A stretch of DNA of 64,000 nt, taken from Anabaena cylindrica PCC 7122. Lineage in GTDB: Bacteria > Cyanobacteriota > Cyanobacteriia > Cyanobacteriales > Nostocaceae. Below are positions 1 to 10,109 of the stretch, in pieces. The translations under genes were made by a program, and so were the position numbers. The stretch covers positions 5,260,001-5,324,000 of the forward strand of contig NC_019771.1 of assembly GCF_000317695.1 (NCBI RefSeq). Reading direction: 5' to 3'. The stretch's first letter is position 1. The number at the start of each line of letters is the position of its first letter. The notes under the pieces are model-generated. The model ran no database searches, was not told where the DNA came from, and worked only from the letters and a program-made list of their open reading frames with translations.

Positions 1-331
1 CTAAACCTGTGCGTTGGGCTGCAATTTCTGCAACTTGTTGTTGAATAGCCGGAGAAAATAGGGTATTTACGGCTTGGGAATCTGGAGAAGTTCCTGCAAA
101 TTGATTCACCAAGTTTTGGACAGCTTCAGTTCCCTCTGTGGCTTGCTTTTCTTGCAAAGAGGAATGCACCTGTTTCCCGACTACTGTTAAAATCGATTGA
201 ATGGTGGCAGTATCTGCACCAGTAGTATTACTCACCTGCTGAACAGTGTTAGCAATTTTTACTAATTGACCTAAACCACCTTGTTGGTTGGAATTAGTAA
301 CTGAGCCTAGAATTTGATCAAAAAGTCCCAT
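1..331 (-). CDS. DUF937-like protein, N-terminal part (cut by window edge)
   Basis: The frame opens at an ATG (MGLFDQILGSVTN) and runs off the left edge of the window after about 110 residues. The product is soluble, rich in Gln, Asn and Thr, with a pattern of short helices (QLVKIANTVQQV, IQSILTVVGKQV, AVQNLVNQFAG). The opening MGLFDQILG resembles cyanobacterial DUF937 (YidB-like) proteins, whose function is unknown. No signal peptide or membrane segment is visible. It ends 67 bp before the 5' side of a divergent-free tandem neighbour, the sensor kinase that is also on the minus strand. Confidence 0.7.
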   Translation of the reverse strand, partial: MGLFDQILGSVTNSNQQGGLGQLVKIANTVQQVSNTTGADTATIQSILTVVGKQVHSSLQEKQATEGTEAVQNLVNQFAGTSPDSQAVNTLFSPAIQQQVAEIAAQRTGL

Positions 332-398
332 TCAGTTTTTTCTCCACTTGTAATACTTGCCAGAATTGATACTTTAATAAAGCAAATTTAGTGGAAAT

Positions 399-2102
399 TT
401 AAGGTTGATTAAGCGGTAGAGCGATGACAAACTCTGTACCTTGATCTACCTCAGAATTACAACTAATTTTGCCTCTATGTTTTTCTACCACAATTTGATA
501 AGTAATTGCTAAACCTAAACCTGTACCAATTCCGCGTGGTTTGGTGGTAAAAAAAGTTTCAAATATCTTCTGTTTATTTTCTGGCGTAATTCCTTGACCG
601 TTATCTGCAATTCTTACTATTACCCAATCATTGCCCAGGCATTCTGTAATAATGGTGATTTCAGGTGAAAATTGTGGATTGCTATGGTATTTCTCTTCTA
701 ATGCATCAATAGCATTACTCAAAATATTCATAAATACTTGATATAGTAAACCCATATAACCAGGAATTTGGGGAATTTCTCCATAAGTGCGAATAACGTT
801 AATACTATGTTTAAGACGATTATTTAAAATCAATAATGTACTATCAATACAAGGATGTAAATCTACTAAGTTAATTGTACCTTCATCTAAACGCGAGAAA
901 TTTTTTAAACTGCGAACGATTTCTCTTGTGCGCTCAGTTCCTACTGTCATAGAATTAAAGATTTTTGGTAAATCAGTTTCTAGAAATTCAAAATCAATTT
1001 CTTCGGCTACAGTTTGCACTTGAATAGGTGGGTTAGGAATTGTATCTTTATAGGTTTTAAGTAATATTAATAAATCGTCAATATACCTTTGGGCATAGAC
1101 TAAATTACCAGAAATGAAATTAACAGGATTATTAATTTCATGGGCGACACCGGCTAACATCCGCCCTAAACTTGACATTTTTTCGCTTTGAATCAGTTTT
1201 GTTTGTGATTCTAATTCTTGGATTTCTAAAAGGTGTTTTACTTGTTGAATCAATAAATTTAAAGCATTAGCTAAAGTGCCAATTTCATCTTTGGTGGTTA
1301 CAGGTGCTTGTAATTCAAAATCAGCTTCTTGGGTAACTCTGAGAGCGACATCTGTGACGGCATTTATAGGACTAGCAATGATTTTACTTGTATATACAGC
1401 TAGGGTAATAGCGATCGCAACTGATAGCACCATACTCACGATAATGACCTGTGCTTGTAGGCTGCTAGCTTCTCTATAAGCTAAATCAGCTTCTTTTTGG
1501 CGATTTTGAACCGTTTCGGCAAATTCGGCTAATTCATGGGCATATTGATAAAAGTTCTGTGCGGTTTGACTTTGATTAAATTGCCAAATTAATTGCTGTG
1601 CTTTTGCTAAATCTTCTGGATTGGATCTCAACAGGCTCATTTGATCAACTAACTGTTTGAGGTTTCGAGAATATGCTTTGATATCATCATCATCATATTT
1701 TTTGAGCAAATTCTGCAAATCATGTTGGGAATTGGGTTGACTAAATTTCTCTAACTGGGAAAATAAAATTTCGACTTCATGAAGATGAGCCTTTAATTCA
1801 GAATTTTTTGAGCGTGAAGCTTGCGGCTGACTTAAAAGAGGAATTATTTCTTGTTGATCAATCTGAACTTCCAAAAGCTTTCCTTGCAGACTACTTAACA
1901 AACTTCCTTCCTGATTGGCTAAGAGCATTTTTGCTCCGGCTGCTTGGAAATAGAGAGCGCCCATTACTAACCCGGCGGCTGTCCCTAAGACGGCAATTCC
2001 CAGAGAAAGGGTATATCCACTGACAATTTTTTGTCTAATACTGAGTCGATTAAAGAATTGTCGCAACCAGTTAGAGGAACTTAATTCAGAGATAGACTTC
2101 AT
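399..2102 (-). CDS. Membrane sensor histidine kinase (HAMP, HisKA, HATPase)
   Basis: This 567-residue two-component sensor kinase has two membrane segments (about residues 30-52 and 218-238). They flank a helical extracytoplasmic region with runs such as YDDDD near 136-140. A HAMP linker follows (about 240-295), then an H-box GVAHEINNPVNF with phospho-acceptor His321, and an ATPase domain with N-box NAIDAL, DNGQGI and GTGLGL. It should autophosphorylate on His and pass phosphate to a response regulator, but none is encoded nearby, so it is an orphan kinase. The HEINNP type H-box is typical of a large cyanobacterial kinase group. The signal is unknown. Confidence 0.93.
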   Translation of the reverse strand: MKSISELSSSNWLRQFFNRLSIRQKIVSGYTLSLGIAVLGTAAGLVMGALYFQAAGAKMLLANQEGSLLSSLQGKLLEVQIDQQEIIPLLSQPQASRSKNSELKAHLHEVEILFSQLEKFSQPNSQHDLQNLLKKYDDDDIKAYSRNLKQLVDQMSLLRSNPEDLAKAQQLIWQFNQSQTAQNFYQYAHELAEFAETVQNRQKEADLAYREASSLQAQVIIVSMVLSVAIAITLAVYTSKIIASPINAVTDVALRVTQEADFELQAPVTTKDEIGTLANALNLLIQQVKHLLEIQELESQTKLIQSEKMSSLGRMLAGVAHEINNPVNFISGNLVYAQRYIDDLLILLKTYKDTIPNPPIQVQTVAEEIDFEFLETDLPKIFNSMTVGTERTREIVRSLKNFSRLDEGTINLVDLHPCIDSTLLILNNRLKHSINVIRTYGEIPQIPGYMGLLYQVFMNILSNAIDALEEKYHSNPQFSPEITIITECLGNDWVIVRIADNGQGITPENKQKIFETFFTTKPRGIGTGLGLAITYQIVVEKHRGKISCNSEVDQGTEFVIALPLNQP

Positions 2103-2522
2103 GGTATAACTCGCCGTTGAACTGTTCGATAAGGTAGATTTTGAGGAAAAATGAAGAATTCAGCAGCTAGTCATTAACGGTGATCAGTAAATAGAGATTA
2201 GACAATTTTGAATTTCGGACTTTGGTGTAACACTTCCCTACGGAACGCTACATCTGTAGGACTTACGGCAAGCTCAGTGCGGGGAGATTGCGCGAAAGAT
2301 AAGGTACAGTAAAAGTTAGTCGAATGATTTTTGATTGATTTCATGAATAAATCCGGGGACTTTTGCCATCAAGGAATCATTGGTCACGGTTTTAAAGGAA
2401 CATTTGATACAAACTGGATCTTAGTTTAGCAAAATTTGCTTCTTTGGACTCTGGATAAAAACACTCAACCTATTAAGATCAGAAGCATCTGTCTACTCAA
2501 TACTCTTTCATTTTTGCTATTC
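2103..2522. other. Intergenic region without a recognised gene
   Basis: About 420 bp between the divergently transcribed kinase and GTPase genes. It must hold both promoters, but I see no convincing -10/-35 pair. It contains a short piece (about 2236-2284) made of common cyanobacterial filler words such as TAGGACTTACG. A TTG-initiated extension of the GTPase frame begins at 2436 but has no visible ribosome site. Confidence 0.5.
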
Positions 2523-4076
2523 ATGCCTCTGTCGCGCATAGTCACACTTATTTTTGGTCTGATTATCATTTTGGGTTTAGCCCTATGGTTGATTGATTCG
2601 CTTACGCGGCTATACTGGCAGTTATCCTATTCTCCCCTATTAGGGAATTTGCTGCTGTTGCTGCTGATTCTGCTTCTGGGAGGGTTGGTTGCTGCTTTTG
2701 TCTATTATGTACTGGTGCTGCAATCTGGTGAACAAAAATCGCGCCGTAATCATAGACGAGTTACTCCTAGTCAAATTCCTGCGGCTAAATCTGATGCGGC
2801 TTCAACTACTCTTCAAGCTGTACGCCAACAGGTAGCCCAAATTCAAGATGAGGTGACTCGTCAAGCTTTGTTGAGTCGCACTCAGGAAATTGAAACGAAT
2901 TTGGCACGGGGGGAAATTCAAGTTGTAGTGTTTGGGACTGGAAGTGCTGGTAAAACTTCCCTGGTAAATGCGATTATGGGGCGGATAGTAGGTCAAGTCA
3001 ATGCACCGATGGGTACAACTCAGGTGGGGGAAACCTATTGTTTGCGGTTGAAGGGATTAGAACGGAAAATTTTAATTACTGACACACCGGGGATTTTAGA
3101 AGCGGGTGTAGCAGGAACGGAACGGGAACAGCTTGCTAGGGCTTTGGCGACGGAGGCGGATTTGTTGTTATTTGTGGTAGATAATGATTTAAGGCGTTCT
3201 GAATATGAGCCGCTGAAAGGGTTGGCGGAGATTGGTAAGCGATCGCTCTTAATTCTCAATAAAACTGATTTATATACAGATGACGATACAGAAGCTATCT
3301 TGACAAAGTTGCGCCAGCGGGTACGAGATTTTATTGCTAGTAATGATGTGGTAGCGATCGCAGCTAATCCCCAATCTGCACAATTAGAAACCGGCGAAAT
3401 CTTCCAGCCAGAAGCCGATATTATCCCCCTATTACGACGCATGGCCGCAGTCTTACGCGCTGAAGGTGAGGATTTGGTGGCAGATAATATTCTCCTGCAA
3501 TCTCTACGTTTAGGAGAAGAAGCCCGCAAACTAATTGATTCTCAACGCCGTCGTCAAGCTGATAAAATTGTGGAGAGGTATCAATGGATTGGGGCTGGTG
3601 TGGTTTCTGTCACCCCTTTACCAGTTGTAGATTTACTGGCCACAGCCGCAGTTAACGCCCAAATGGTGGTAGAAATTGGCAGAGTTTACGGTTGTGATTT
3701 AAATATGGAACGAGGACGAGAATTAGCCCTGTCTTTAGGAAAAACCATTGCTGGCTTAGGAATCGTCAAGGGCGCAATTGAATTACTCTCGACTGCACTA
3801 CAACTCAATGTTGCCACGTTTGTGATTGGTAGAGCCATCCAAGGGGTGACAGCAGCTTATTTAACGCGCATTGCAGGTAAAAGCTTTATTGAATATTTTC
3901 GTCATGATCAAGATTGGGGTGATGGGGGAATGACGGAAGTTGTGCAGCAACAGTTTCAGATCAATCGCCGGGATGAGTTTATCAAAGTTTTTATCCAAGA
4001 AGCGATCGCTAAAGTAGTCAAACCCTTAAAAGACACCTTTGAAGATCAAGAAGATAACAGTAGCGAATCGCGTTAA
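2523..4076 (+). CDS. Membrane-anchored GTPase with DUF697-type C-terminus
   Basis: I chose the ATG at 2523 (MPLSRIVTLIFG); the longer frame begins with TTG at 2436 and lacks a ribosome site. Two hydrophobic segments occupy about residues 5-30 and 38-68. A cytoplasmic G domain follows, with G1 GTGSAGKTS (138-146), a DTPG switch motif and NKTD for guanine recognition. The C-terminal third is helical with hydrophobic Gly/Ala stretches and resembles DUF697, a region found with Era-like GTPases in cyanobacteria. It probably binds and hydrolyses GTP at the membrane. The physiological role is unknown. The gene stands alone. Confidence 0.85.
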   Translation: MPLSRIVTLIFGLIIILGLALWLIDSLTRLYWQLSYSPLLGNLLLLLLILLLGGLVAAFVYYVLVLQSGEQKSRRNHRRVTPSQIPAAKSDAASTTLQAVRQQVAQIQDEVTRQALLSRTQEIETNLARGEIQVVVFGTGSAGKTSLVNAIMGRIVGQVNAPMGTTQVGETYCLRLKGLERKILITDTPGILEAGVAGTEREQLARALATEADLLLFVVDNDLRRSEYEPLKGLAEIGKRSLLILNKTDLYTDDDTEAILTKLRQRVRDFIASNDVVAIAANPQSAQLETGEIFQPEADIIPLLRRMAAVLRAEGEDLVADNILLQSLRLGEEARKLIDSQRRRQADKIVERYQWIGAGVVSVTPLPVVDLLATAAVNAQMVVEIGRVYGCDLNMERGRELALSLGKTIAGLGIVKGAIELLSTALQLNVATFVIGRAIQGVTAAYLTRIAGKSFIEYFRHDQDWGDGGMTEVVQQQFQINRRDEFIKVFIQEAIAKVVKPLKDTFEDQEDNSSESR

Positions 4077-4994
4077 TAATAATGTAATTGCTCTGAAACC
4101 TATACAAAAAAGCTGAGGGGAAAATCTTCCCTCCGGTCTACTGTATTTCGCCTTTTTAAGTAAATCTCTATCTTTTGAGATATACCTATCCACAATATTT
4201 CGGTTTAAATACGAATATTGTTGGTTAATGTCCTCAATATTCACGATTACTGAGCTTATAAATCAGATTACATCGCTTTGCTAGGGATTAAGGACACTTG
4301 ATCAACTCAACGTTACCCATAACGATGTTTTTCTCTCAATGTTAAGAAATATTTCACCAACAGCGTCAATAGTATTGAGAGTCATCGTCTTCAGCCTTGA
4401 GATTTACTTATAGAAACAATAGAAAATTACTAGCAAAAATTCCCAAATAGCTTGACACCTTGATGTATCCAATTAAATCGGTGGATAAATAGCGATCGCA
4501 AACCGCAACCTAAAAATCACACGAGTCATTTACCACTTCTTTATTTTTTGTGAAAACGTAGCCAAACCAACCTTTTTATCCCTCTATAATCTCATTCCTT
4601 AAACTCCTAAATCCCTAATACCTCAAACCCCTGATACCCCAGACCCCTGATACCTCAGACCCCTCAAAAATAAAAAATGGTACTTTAAGCTTCATTTGCA
4701 TTACGCAAAAATACTAGCTAAAGGAATTGGGTATCTATCATATTAAGGTGAAGTTAATGTATTTTATTTCACCTCAGTTCAAATTACCCCAAGAAAGAGC
4801 AAAAAGCTGTAAAAGCCTATGATGACGTTGTTAATCCATATCTGTCAAGGGTGATATACGTTGAGAAACCGGGGTTTAATTTACTCACCTTAATTTAAAG
4901 CTACAAATAATTATTTCTCGGTATTCCGGAAACTGGCAGGAAATTCAGAAGAGGTAGGTAACAACTTATGTAAGGCTTTCTCAGTAAGGAACTT
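4077..4994. other. Long intergenic region with degenerate repeats
   Basis: About 920 bp without a supportable gene. The short minus-strand frame at 4026-4244 overlaps the end of the GTPase gene and has no family features, so I do not call it. The region holds a HIP1 octamer (4492) and the tandem repeat listed separately. A purine-rich ribosome site TAAGGA at 4985-4990 belongs to the kinase that follows. Confidence 0.5.
4597..4672. repeat. Short degenerate tandem repeat (STRR-like)
   Basis: A pyrimidine-rich tract repeats the word ACCCCTGATAC and variants (ACCCCAGAC, ACCTCAGAC) about every 14-16 bp for roughly 70 bp. Such short tandemly repeated sequences are common between genes of filamentous cyanobacteria. 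The units are too short and too degenerate, with no spacers, to be a CRISPR array. Confidence 0.7.
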
Positions 4995-6770
4995 ATGAGC
5001 AACCAAACAGTAAAACAACTTCTACAAGGACGTTATCAAATTGTTCAAAGCCTTGGTGCAGGAGTATTTGGACAAACATACATTGCCGAAGATGTAGACT
5101 ATCCAGAAAGACCTAGATGCGTAATTAAGCAGTTAAAAGTCAACGACTATCAGTCTAGTGCTTACTTTGACTACTTAAGGCTACGTTTCCTCACCGAAAC
5201 AGAAACCCTCAAGCATTTGGGACAACATAACCAAATTCCGCAACTAATCACCTTCTTTGAAGAAAATGAGCAGTTTTACTTAGTACAAGAACATATTGTT
5301 GGACAGCCTTTGTCTGGGGAATTAAGTTTAAATCAACAGCGAGGAATTCAATGGACAGCAATCGAAGCAATGACATTTCTTGAAGATGCTTTAGGAATTC
5401 TTGAATTTGTTCATTCTAAAGGTTTTATTCATTGTGATGTTAAACCAGAAAACTTAATCCGACGCGCTGGTGATCATAAATTAGTGCTAATTGATTTTGG
5501 CTCAATTCAGCCAATTGATTTTAGCACTGATGCAGAATTACCCATTTCCCAGATTCCTGTCAGTTCATTGGGTTACATACCACCAGAACAATTTCTGGGT
5601 CAAACACAACCCAATAGTGACATTTATGCTTTGGGTATGATTGTTCTCCAAGCTTTAACAGGACTAACACCTCTACAACTAAAAATTGATCCTACCAATA
5701 ATGAAATTCCCTGGCGTTGCGAAGGCACTGAAATTGATGAATATTTAGCTGTTTTCATCAACCAAATGATTCGTTATAATTACCAAGAACGCTTTCAGTC
5801 TGCCAGCGAAGCACTGTGGATATTGAATCACATAACATGGAAACACCAACCACAAATAATTGCTCCCACCCAACCGTCAACTTCTTTAAAAAAAAATGTT
5901 CAAAAGAAAAATAGCAAATCAGAACCATTATTAGCAGGAATGCGATTGGGACTAGCACTTAACTCTTTAGTAGTAGGATTAGGTGTATCGGCTTTAGTAA
6001 ATAATTCACTAGTTTATTCAGAAACAGGAACTTTATCTAAAGCTATAACTGAATATCAATCAGGGGATTTAGAAAAGGCAATTAATATTGCTAAATCAAT
6101 TCCTCCCTATAGCAACGTATATCCAGAAGCTCAAGATACAATTGCCGAATGGCAAAAACAATGGCACATTGAGACAGAAAATTATCTAGCAGCCGAACAA
6201 GCTTTAAATGAAGGTAAATTATCAGATGCAATACTTAATGTTTCTCAAATTCCATATACTTCATATTGGAGTTCTAAACGAGAAAAACTTGTAGAGAAAA
6301 CACAAGCTAACCTGGAAGAACAATCACGCAACTTATTAAACCAAGCTTACGCAAAAGCTGAGAATAGAGAATTTTCCGCTGCTTTAGAATATTTGCGTCA
6401 AATTCCTCCCGAAACTTATGCTGGTACTATAGTTCAACAAAAATTGACTGAATACAAACAAAAGCAGCAAATAAGAGCAGGTTATTTTTTACATACTGCT
6501 TACAAAAAAGCCTTAACGAATGACTTTGCTAGTGCAATAAAATTGCTCAAAAAAATTCCCCAAGATACCGAAGCTTATCCTCAAGCTCAAATTAAAATAC
6601 AAGAGTATAATCAAAAGTTAGAATTACGGGGAAAAATTCAAAACATCGTTAAAAATAGCAGAGTTTCGGTCATCAATCAACTTACTATATTTGGACAGTC
6701 AGATTCAGATGCTAAAATTGCATACTTTCCATCACCAGATGAAGTAAGAGAAGTCAATATTAGTACTTGA
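4995..6770 (+). CDS. Serine/threonine protein kinase, non-RD, with helical repeat tail
   Basis: The 591-residue product begins with a Hanks-type kinase domain: glycine loop GAGVFGQTY, ATP-binding Lys in CVIKQLK, catalytic loop HCDVKPENL and metal-binding DFGS. The usual HRD is HCD, so this is a non-RD kinase. A single membrane segment lies at about residues 318-340, followed by a helical region with several copies of a loose repeat containing A..G....AI...IP. The ATG has a ribosome site TAAGGA five bases upstream. A second Ser/Thr kinase lies convergently 65 bp downstream. The extracytoplasmic tail probably senses or binds a partner. Confidence 0.92.
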   Translation: MSNQTVKQLLQGRYQIVQSLGAGVFGQTYIAEDVDYPERPRCVIKQLKVNDYQSSAYFDYLRLRFLTETETLKHLGQHNQIPQLITFFEENEQFYLVQEHIVGQPLSGELSLNQQRGIQWTAIEAMTFLEDALGILEFVHSKGFIHCDVKPENLIRRAGDHKLVLIDFGSIQPIDFSTDAELPISQIPVSSLGYIPPEQFLGQTQPNSDIYALGMIVLQALTGLTPLQLKIDPTNNEIPWRCEGTEIDEYLAVFINQMIRYNYQERFQSASEALWILNHITWKHQPQIIAPTQPSTSLKKNVQKKNSKSEPLLAGMRLGLALNSLVVGLGVSALVNNSLVYSETGTLSKAITEYQSGDLEKAINIAKSIPPYSNVYPEAQDTIAEWQKQWHIETENYLAAEQALNEGKLSDAILNVSQIPYTSYWSSKREKLVEKTQANLEEQSRNLLNQAYAKAENREFSAALEYLRQIPPETYAGTIVQQKLTEYKQKQQIRAGYFLHTAYKKALTNDFASAIKLLKKIPQDTEAYPQAQIKIQEYNQKLELRGKIQNIVKNSRVSVINQLTIFGQSDSDAKIAYFPSPDEVREVNIST

Positions 6771-6835
6771 TCAATATCAAGGATACTTTACCTAACAATT
6801 ATATGGGTTCACAAATAAACTAAATTTGAGATTAT

Positions 6836-8956
6836 TTATAAATTTGAATCAGGTAGCCGCAGAATCGGTACTATTATAGAGCGAGATTTTTCTGGTTGCA
6901 ATTGGGTTTGCGCCTGTTTTATAGCATCTATTGCTTGTTGGTAATCAGGCTTGTATTTAATAGCTTGTTCATAGGATGCGATTGCTTCTTGATATTGTTT
7001 TAAATTCAATAATGTATTCCCTCTACTATACCAACTTTCATAATGATTTTTCTGATAACGAACTGCCTTATTATATGCTGCTAAAGCATCTGCATATTTT
7101 TGTAAATTATATTGTGAATTACCTAAATTGTACCATACCTTATAGTCATTTGATTTTAAAGAAATTGCTTTATTGTAAGATTCAATAGCTTCTGCATAAC
7201 GTTGACTTTGATGCAATGCCCATCCTAAACTATACCATGCTTGATAGTTACTAGGATTATATTTAATGACTTCTTTAAAAGAATCAATTGCTTCAGAATA
7301 TCGCCGTAAAGTAATCAAGCTATTACCTCTAGAAAACCAAGCTTGATAATGATTGGGTTTGTACTGTACTAATTGACTATATGCTTTTAAAGCATCTTCA
7401 TAGCGGTTTAAATTAACTAGAGAATTTCCCCAATTATATAAAGCTGCTTCATAATCCGGTTTTAATTCTACAGCTTTTATATATGCTGTGATTGCATCAT
7501 CATATTGTTTTAAACTCTGTAGCAAAAATCCTTTTTTATACCAAATCTCATAATTATCTGGTTGCAATTCAATCGCTTGATTATAAGACTTAATTGCATT
7601 ATCATATTGTTTTAAATTCTTAAAAGCATCACCTTTAGCATCCCAGAGGGCTGGGTAGTCTTCTTTGATTTGTAATCCCTTATCAAAAGCAAAAATTGCT
7701 TCTGAATAACGCTGTAAATGGGACAAAACAAAACCTCTGTCAGTCCAAGCTTCTAAATAATTTGGCTGAAGTTGAATCGCTTTATCATAAGCTAGTAGTG
7801 ATTCTTGATATTTTTGTAATTTAAATAATGCCTTACCTTGACCATACCATGCTTGAAAATAATTTGGTTTAATATTGGCTGCTTTTTCATAAACTGCTAG
7901 GGCATCTTCGTATTTTTGTAATTGTAAAAGTGTGTTACCTTGTTTATATAATTCTGTAGCATTATTAGTATTAACTTTATTCAAAATATATATTGATGCT
8001 GTTCCCCCTAAACCCAGTAATAATACTCCTAATGTTAATTTGATAAATATAACTTTTTTAAATTTTAGAGGTTTGATATTTTTAAGATTATTACCTGTAG
8101 CAGCCGGACTTAATGCCAGTGTCCCAGAAGATGGTTTAGTTAAACCTTGCAATGCATTTAATGCTACAGTTGCTGAAGCATAACGTTGACGAAAATCATA
8201 ACAAATCATTTTATCTAAAAAGTCCGCAAATTCTGATGTGACTGTGGCATGATTTCGCCAAATAATTTCATTACTATCATCATCTTTTTCTAATTGATCT
8301 GGTGATAGTCCAGTTATGGATTGAATGGCAATAATTCCCAAAGCATAGATATCACTACTCAACTTTGGCATTCCTTGTGCTTGTTCTCCAGGCATATAAC
8401 CAGGTGTACCAATAGCAACGGTAGATTTCGTTTTACCTGCGGGAATCATGACTTGAGTGGTAATTTCTTTAACTGCGCCGAAATCAATTAAAATTAATTT
8501 GTGATCTTGTTCTCGTCTCAGGATATTGCGTGGATTAACATCACGGTGAATTACCTTTTGTTGATGTACAAAGTCTAAAATTTCTAAAATTTCTTGTAAC
8601 AGTGAAACTACTTGATCTTGATTTAGAGTTTTTCCTGGTGCTAACTCTTGACTCAAATCATGACTAACGATAAATTCCTGAACAAGATAAAATTCTGCAT
8701 CTTCTTCAAAGTACGCTAAAAGTTGGGGAATGCGATCGTGAGTACCTAATTTGTACAAAACCTGTGCTTCAGTATCAAATAACCGTCTAGCTATTTCCAA
8801 AGTGGCTGCATTAGTTGACTGGGGCTTGAGTTTTTTAACAACACACTGCGGTGAACCCGGCAAATGAGTGTCATAAGCGACATAAGTTTCGCCAAATCCT
8901 CCTCCTCCCAGGTGGCTGATAATTTGGTATCTTCCCACAAGTGTGTTTCCTAGCAT
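6836..8956 (-). CDS. Serine/threonine protein kinase with ten TPR repeats
   Basis: This 706-residue kinase has glycine loop GGGGFGETY, ATP-binding Lys in CVVKKLK, catalytic loop HRDVNPRNIL and DFGAVKE. The catalytic-loop Lys of the usual HRDxKPxN is Asn here, a change I believe occurs in other cyanobacterial kinases of this class. A membrane segment (VIFIKLTLGVLLLGLGG) precedes ten consecutive tetratricopeptide repeats of 34 residues, each built on W-x-x-x-G-x-x-L...Y-x-x-A. The TPR array should lie across the membrane from the kinase and bind protein ligands. The gene is convergent with the other kinase, and the two share the fold but not the tail. Confidence 0.94.
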   Translation of the reverse strand: MLGNTLVGRYQIISHLGGGGFGETYVAYDTHLPGSPQCVVKKLKPQSTNAATLEIARRLFDTEAQVLYKLGTHDRIPQLLAYFEEDAEFYLVQEFIVSHDLSQELAPGKTLNQDQVVSLLQEILEILDFVHQQKVIHRDVNPRNILRREQDHKLILIDFGAVKEITTQVMIPAGKTKSTVAIGTPGYMPGEQAQGMPKLSSDIYALGIIAIQSITGLSPDQLEKDDDSNEIIWRNHATVTSEFADFLDKMICYDFRQRYASATVALNALQGLTKPSSGTLALSPAATGNNLKNIKPLKFKKVIFIKLTLGVLLLGLGGTASIYILNKVNTNNATELYKQGNTLLQLQKYEDALAVYEKAANIKPNYFQAWYGQGKALFKLQKYQESLLAYDKAIQLQPNYLEAWTDRGFVLSHLQRYSEAIFAFDKGLQIKEDYPALWDAKGDAFKNLKQYDNAIKSYNQAIELQPDNYEIWYKKGFLLQSLKQYDDAITAYIKAVELKPDYEAALYNWGNSLVNLNRYEDALKAYSQLVQYKPNHYQAWFSRGNSLITLRRYSEAIDSFKEVIKYNPSNYQAWYSLGWALHQSQRYAEAIESYNKAISLKSNDYKVWYNLGNSQYNLQKYADALAAYNKAVRYQKNHYESWYSRGNTLLNLKQYQEAIASYEQAIKYKPDYQQAIDAIKQAQTQLQPEKSRSIIVPILRLPDSNL

Positions 8957-9133
8957 CTCGGTTGCTGAGTTGAATGCAATTTTACCTAATTACATCTTGC
9001 CACAGAGGAATGGGGATTGGGTACTGGGGAGTTGGGCAGGAACAATTACAAAATATGATCACGGATTTTTAGGATTTAATGATTTTTGCAGATTTCAGAG
9101 TTTTTGATTACCAATTACCAATCACCAATTATT

Positions 9134-9829
9134 ATGATTCCCATTAGTGATAATATCTATAGTTGGAAAAAACCGATGATTACTTATTGGTTAATTGGTG
9201 TTAATCTGTTTATATTTTCCTGGCAATTGAGTCTAGATATTAATGATAAATTAGGTTCTTTTGTAAATACTTGGGGAATAATTCCAGAGCAAATTAATAC
9301 AGCATTTACGAATGCAATTTTTTACAATTCAGCGGCGTGGATAGTCGTATTTTGGCGATTATTTTCTCTGCCTTTATCGCTGTTTTTACATAGCAGTTTT
9401 AGTCAATTACTGGGGAATCTACTTTTTTTATGGGTGTTTGGTAAAAGTCTAGAAAGAATTCTAGGACAACAGAGATATTTATTGCTTTACTTAGTTGCTG
9501 GCATTTTCGCTGGGATGATCCAAATTTTTATGGAACCAAAATTAACAATTCCAGTGATTGGTGCTAATGGGGCGATAGCATCTATTTTAGGAGCTTATAT
9601 TATGAAGTTTCCTAAAACAAAGATAGATTCAATATTGCCTTTAATTATTGTATTTATTCCCGTGGAAATTCCAGCATTTTTTTATTTATTTTGGTGGTTT
9701 GTACAACAGTTATTTTATGGAATTGGTAGTTTAAATATTCCAGGTGGTGTAACTAATCTTGGTTATTGGGGACAATTTGCAGGATTAGTAACGGGTGCGG
9801 CTTTTATGCGAATGGTGCAACGACGTTGA
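9134..9829 (+). CDS. Rhomboid-family membrane protein, catalytically inactive
   Basis: Start chosen at the ATG at 9134 (MIPISDNIYSWKKP), which matches the usual opening of cyanobacterial rhomboids; a TTG lies 48 bp upstream. The protein has six or seven hydrophobic segments and the rhomboid landmarks LHSSFSQLLGNLLFLWVFG and GANGAIASILGAY. In active rhomboids the second motif reads GASG with the nucleophile Ser; here it is Asn. The helix carrying the catalytic His (normally WWAHIGG) reads YWGQFAG, so His is Gln. Both residues of the dyad are lost, so it is probably a pseudoprotease that binds or chaperones membrane proteins. Confidence 0.85.
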   Translation: MIPISDNIYSWKKPMITYWLIGVNLFIFSWQLSLDINDKLGSFVNTWGIIPEQINTAFTNAIFYNSAAWIVVFWRLFSLPLSLFLHSSFSQLLGNLLFLWVFGKSLERILGQQRYLLLYLVAGIFAGMIQIFMEPKLTIPVIGANGAIASILGAYIMKFPKTKIDSILPLIIVFIPVEIPAFFYLFWWFVQQLFYGIGSLNIPGGVTNLGYWGQFAGLVTGAAFMRMVQRR

Positions 9830-9971
9830 AAAAATTATCGGTGCCAAAATGAATGATATATTTATTCATTCTGATGCCAATACGCTACAGTGGGTAAAAA
9901 TCCGAAAAATCAAAGGGGTAATATAGCAATTTCCAAGCTCATAAAATACACCCCACCCGCGCTGTCGCGCA

Positions 9972-9994
9972 CCCTCCCCTTACCAAGGGGAGGG
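9972..9994. repeat. GC-rich palindrome in intergenic filler
   Basis: A perfect ten-base inverted repeat CCCTCCCCTT / AAGGGGAGGG with a three-base loop lies within a pyrimidine-rich stretch. Similar palindromes appear between genes elsewhere in the window (for example near 33735-33770), which suggests a dispersed repeat more than a dedicated terminator. Confidence 0.6.
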
Positions 9995-10109
9995 TTGGGG
10001 AGGGGTAATTTTGTATCTTACTAGAGTGGGAAAGGCTATAAAATGAATGAAGGCACATTGGCATGATCACAGCCCTCAAAAAATAAATTCCTGGTTTGTC
10101 TTTTTAAAA

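Noticed and set aside
2436..2522. Upstream TTG start of the GTPase
   Set aside because: No ribosome site, and the ATG at 2523 directly precedes the first membrane segment as expected.
4026..4244. 72-residue minus-strand frame after the GTPase gene
   Set aside because: It overlaps the end of the GTPase gene and has no ribosome site, family motif or coding-like pattern.
4597..4672. CRISPR-like array
   Set aside because: The units are 14-16 bp, degenerate and without unique spacers; there are no cas genes. This is a short tandem repeat.
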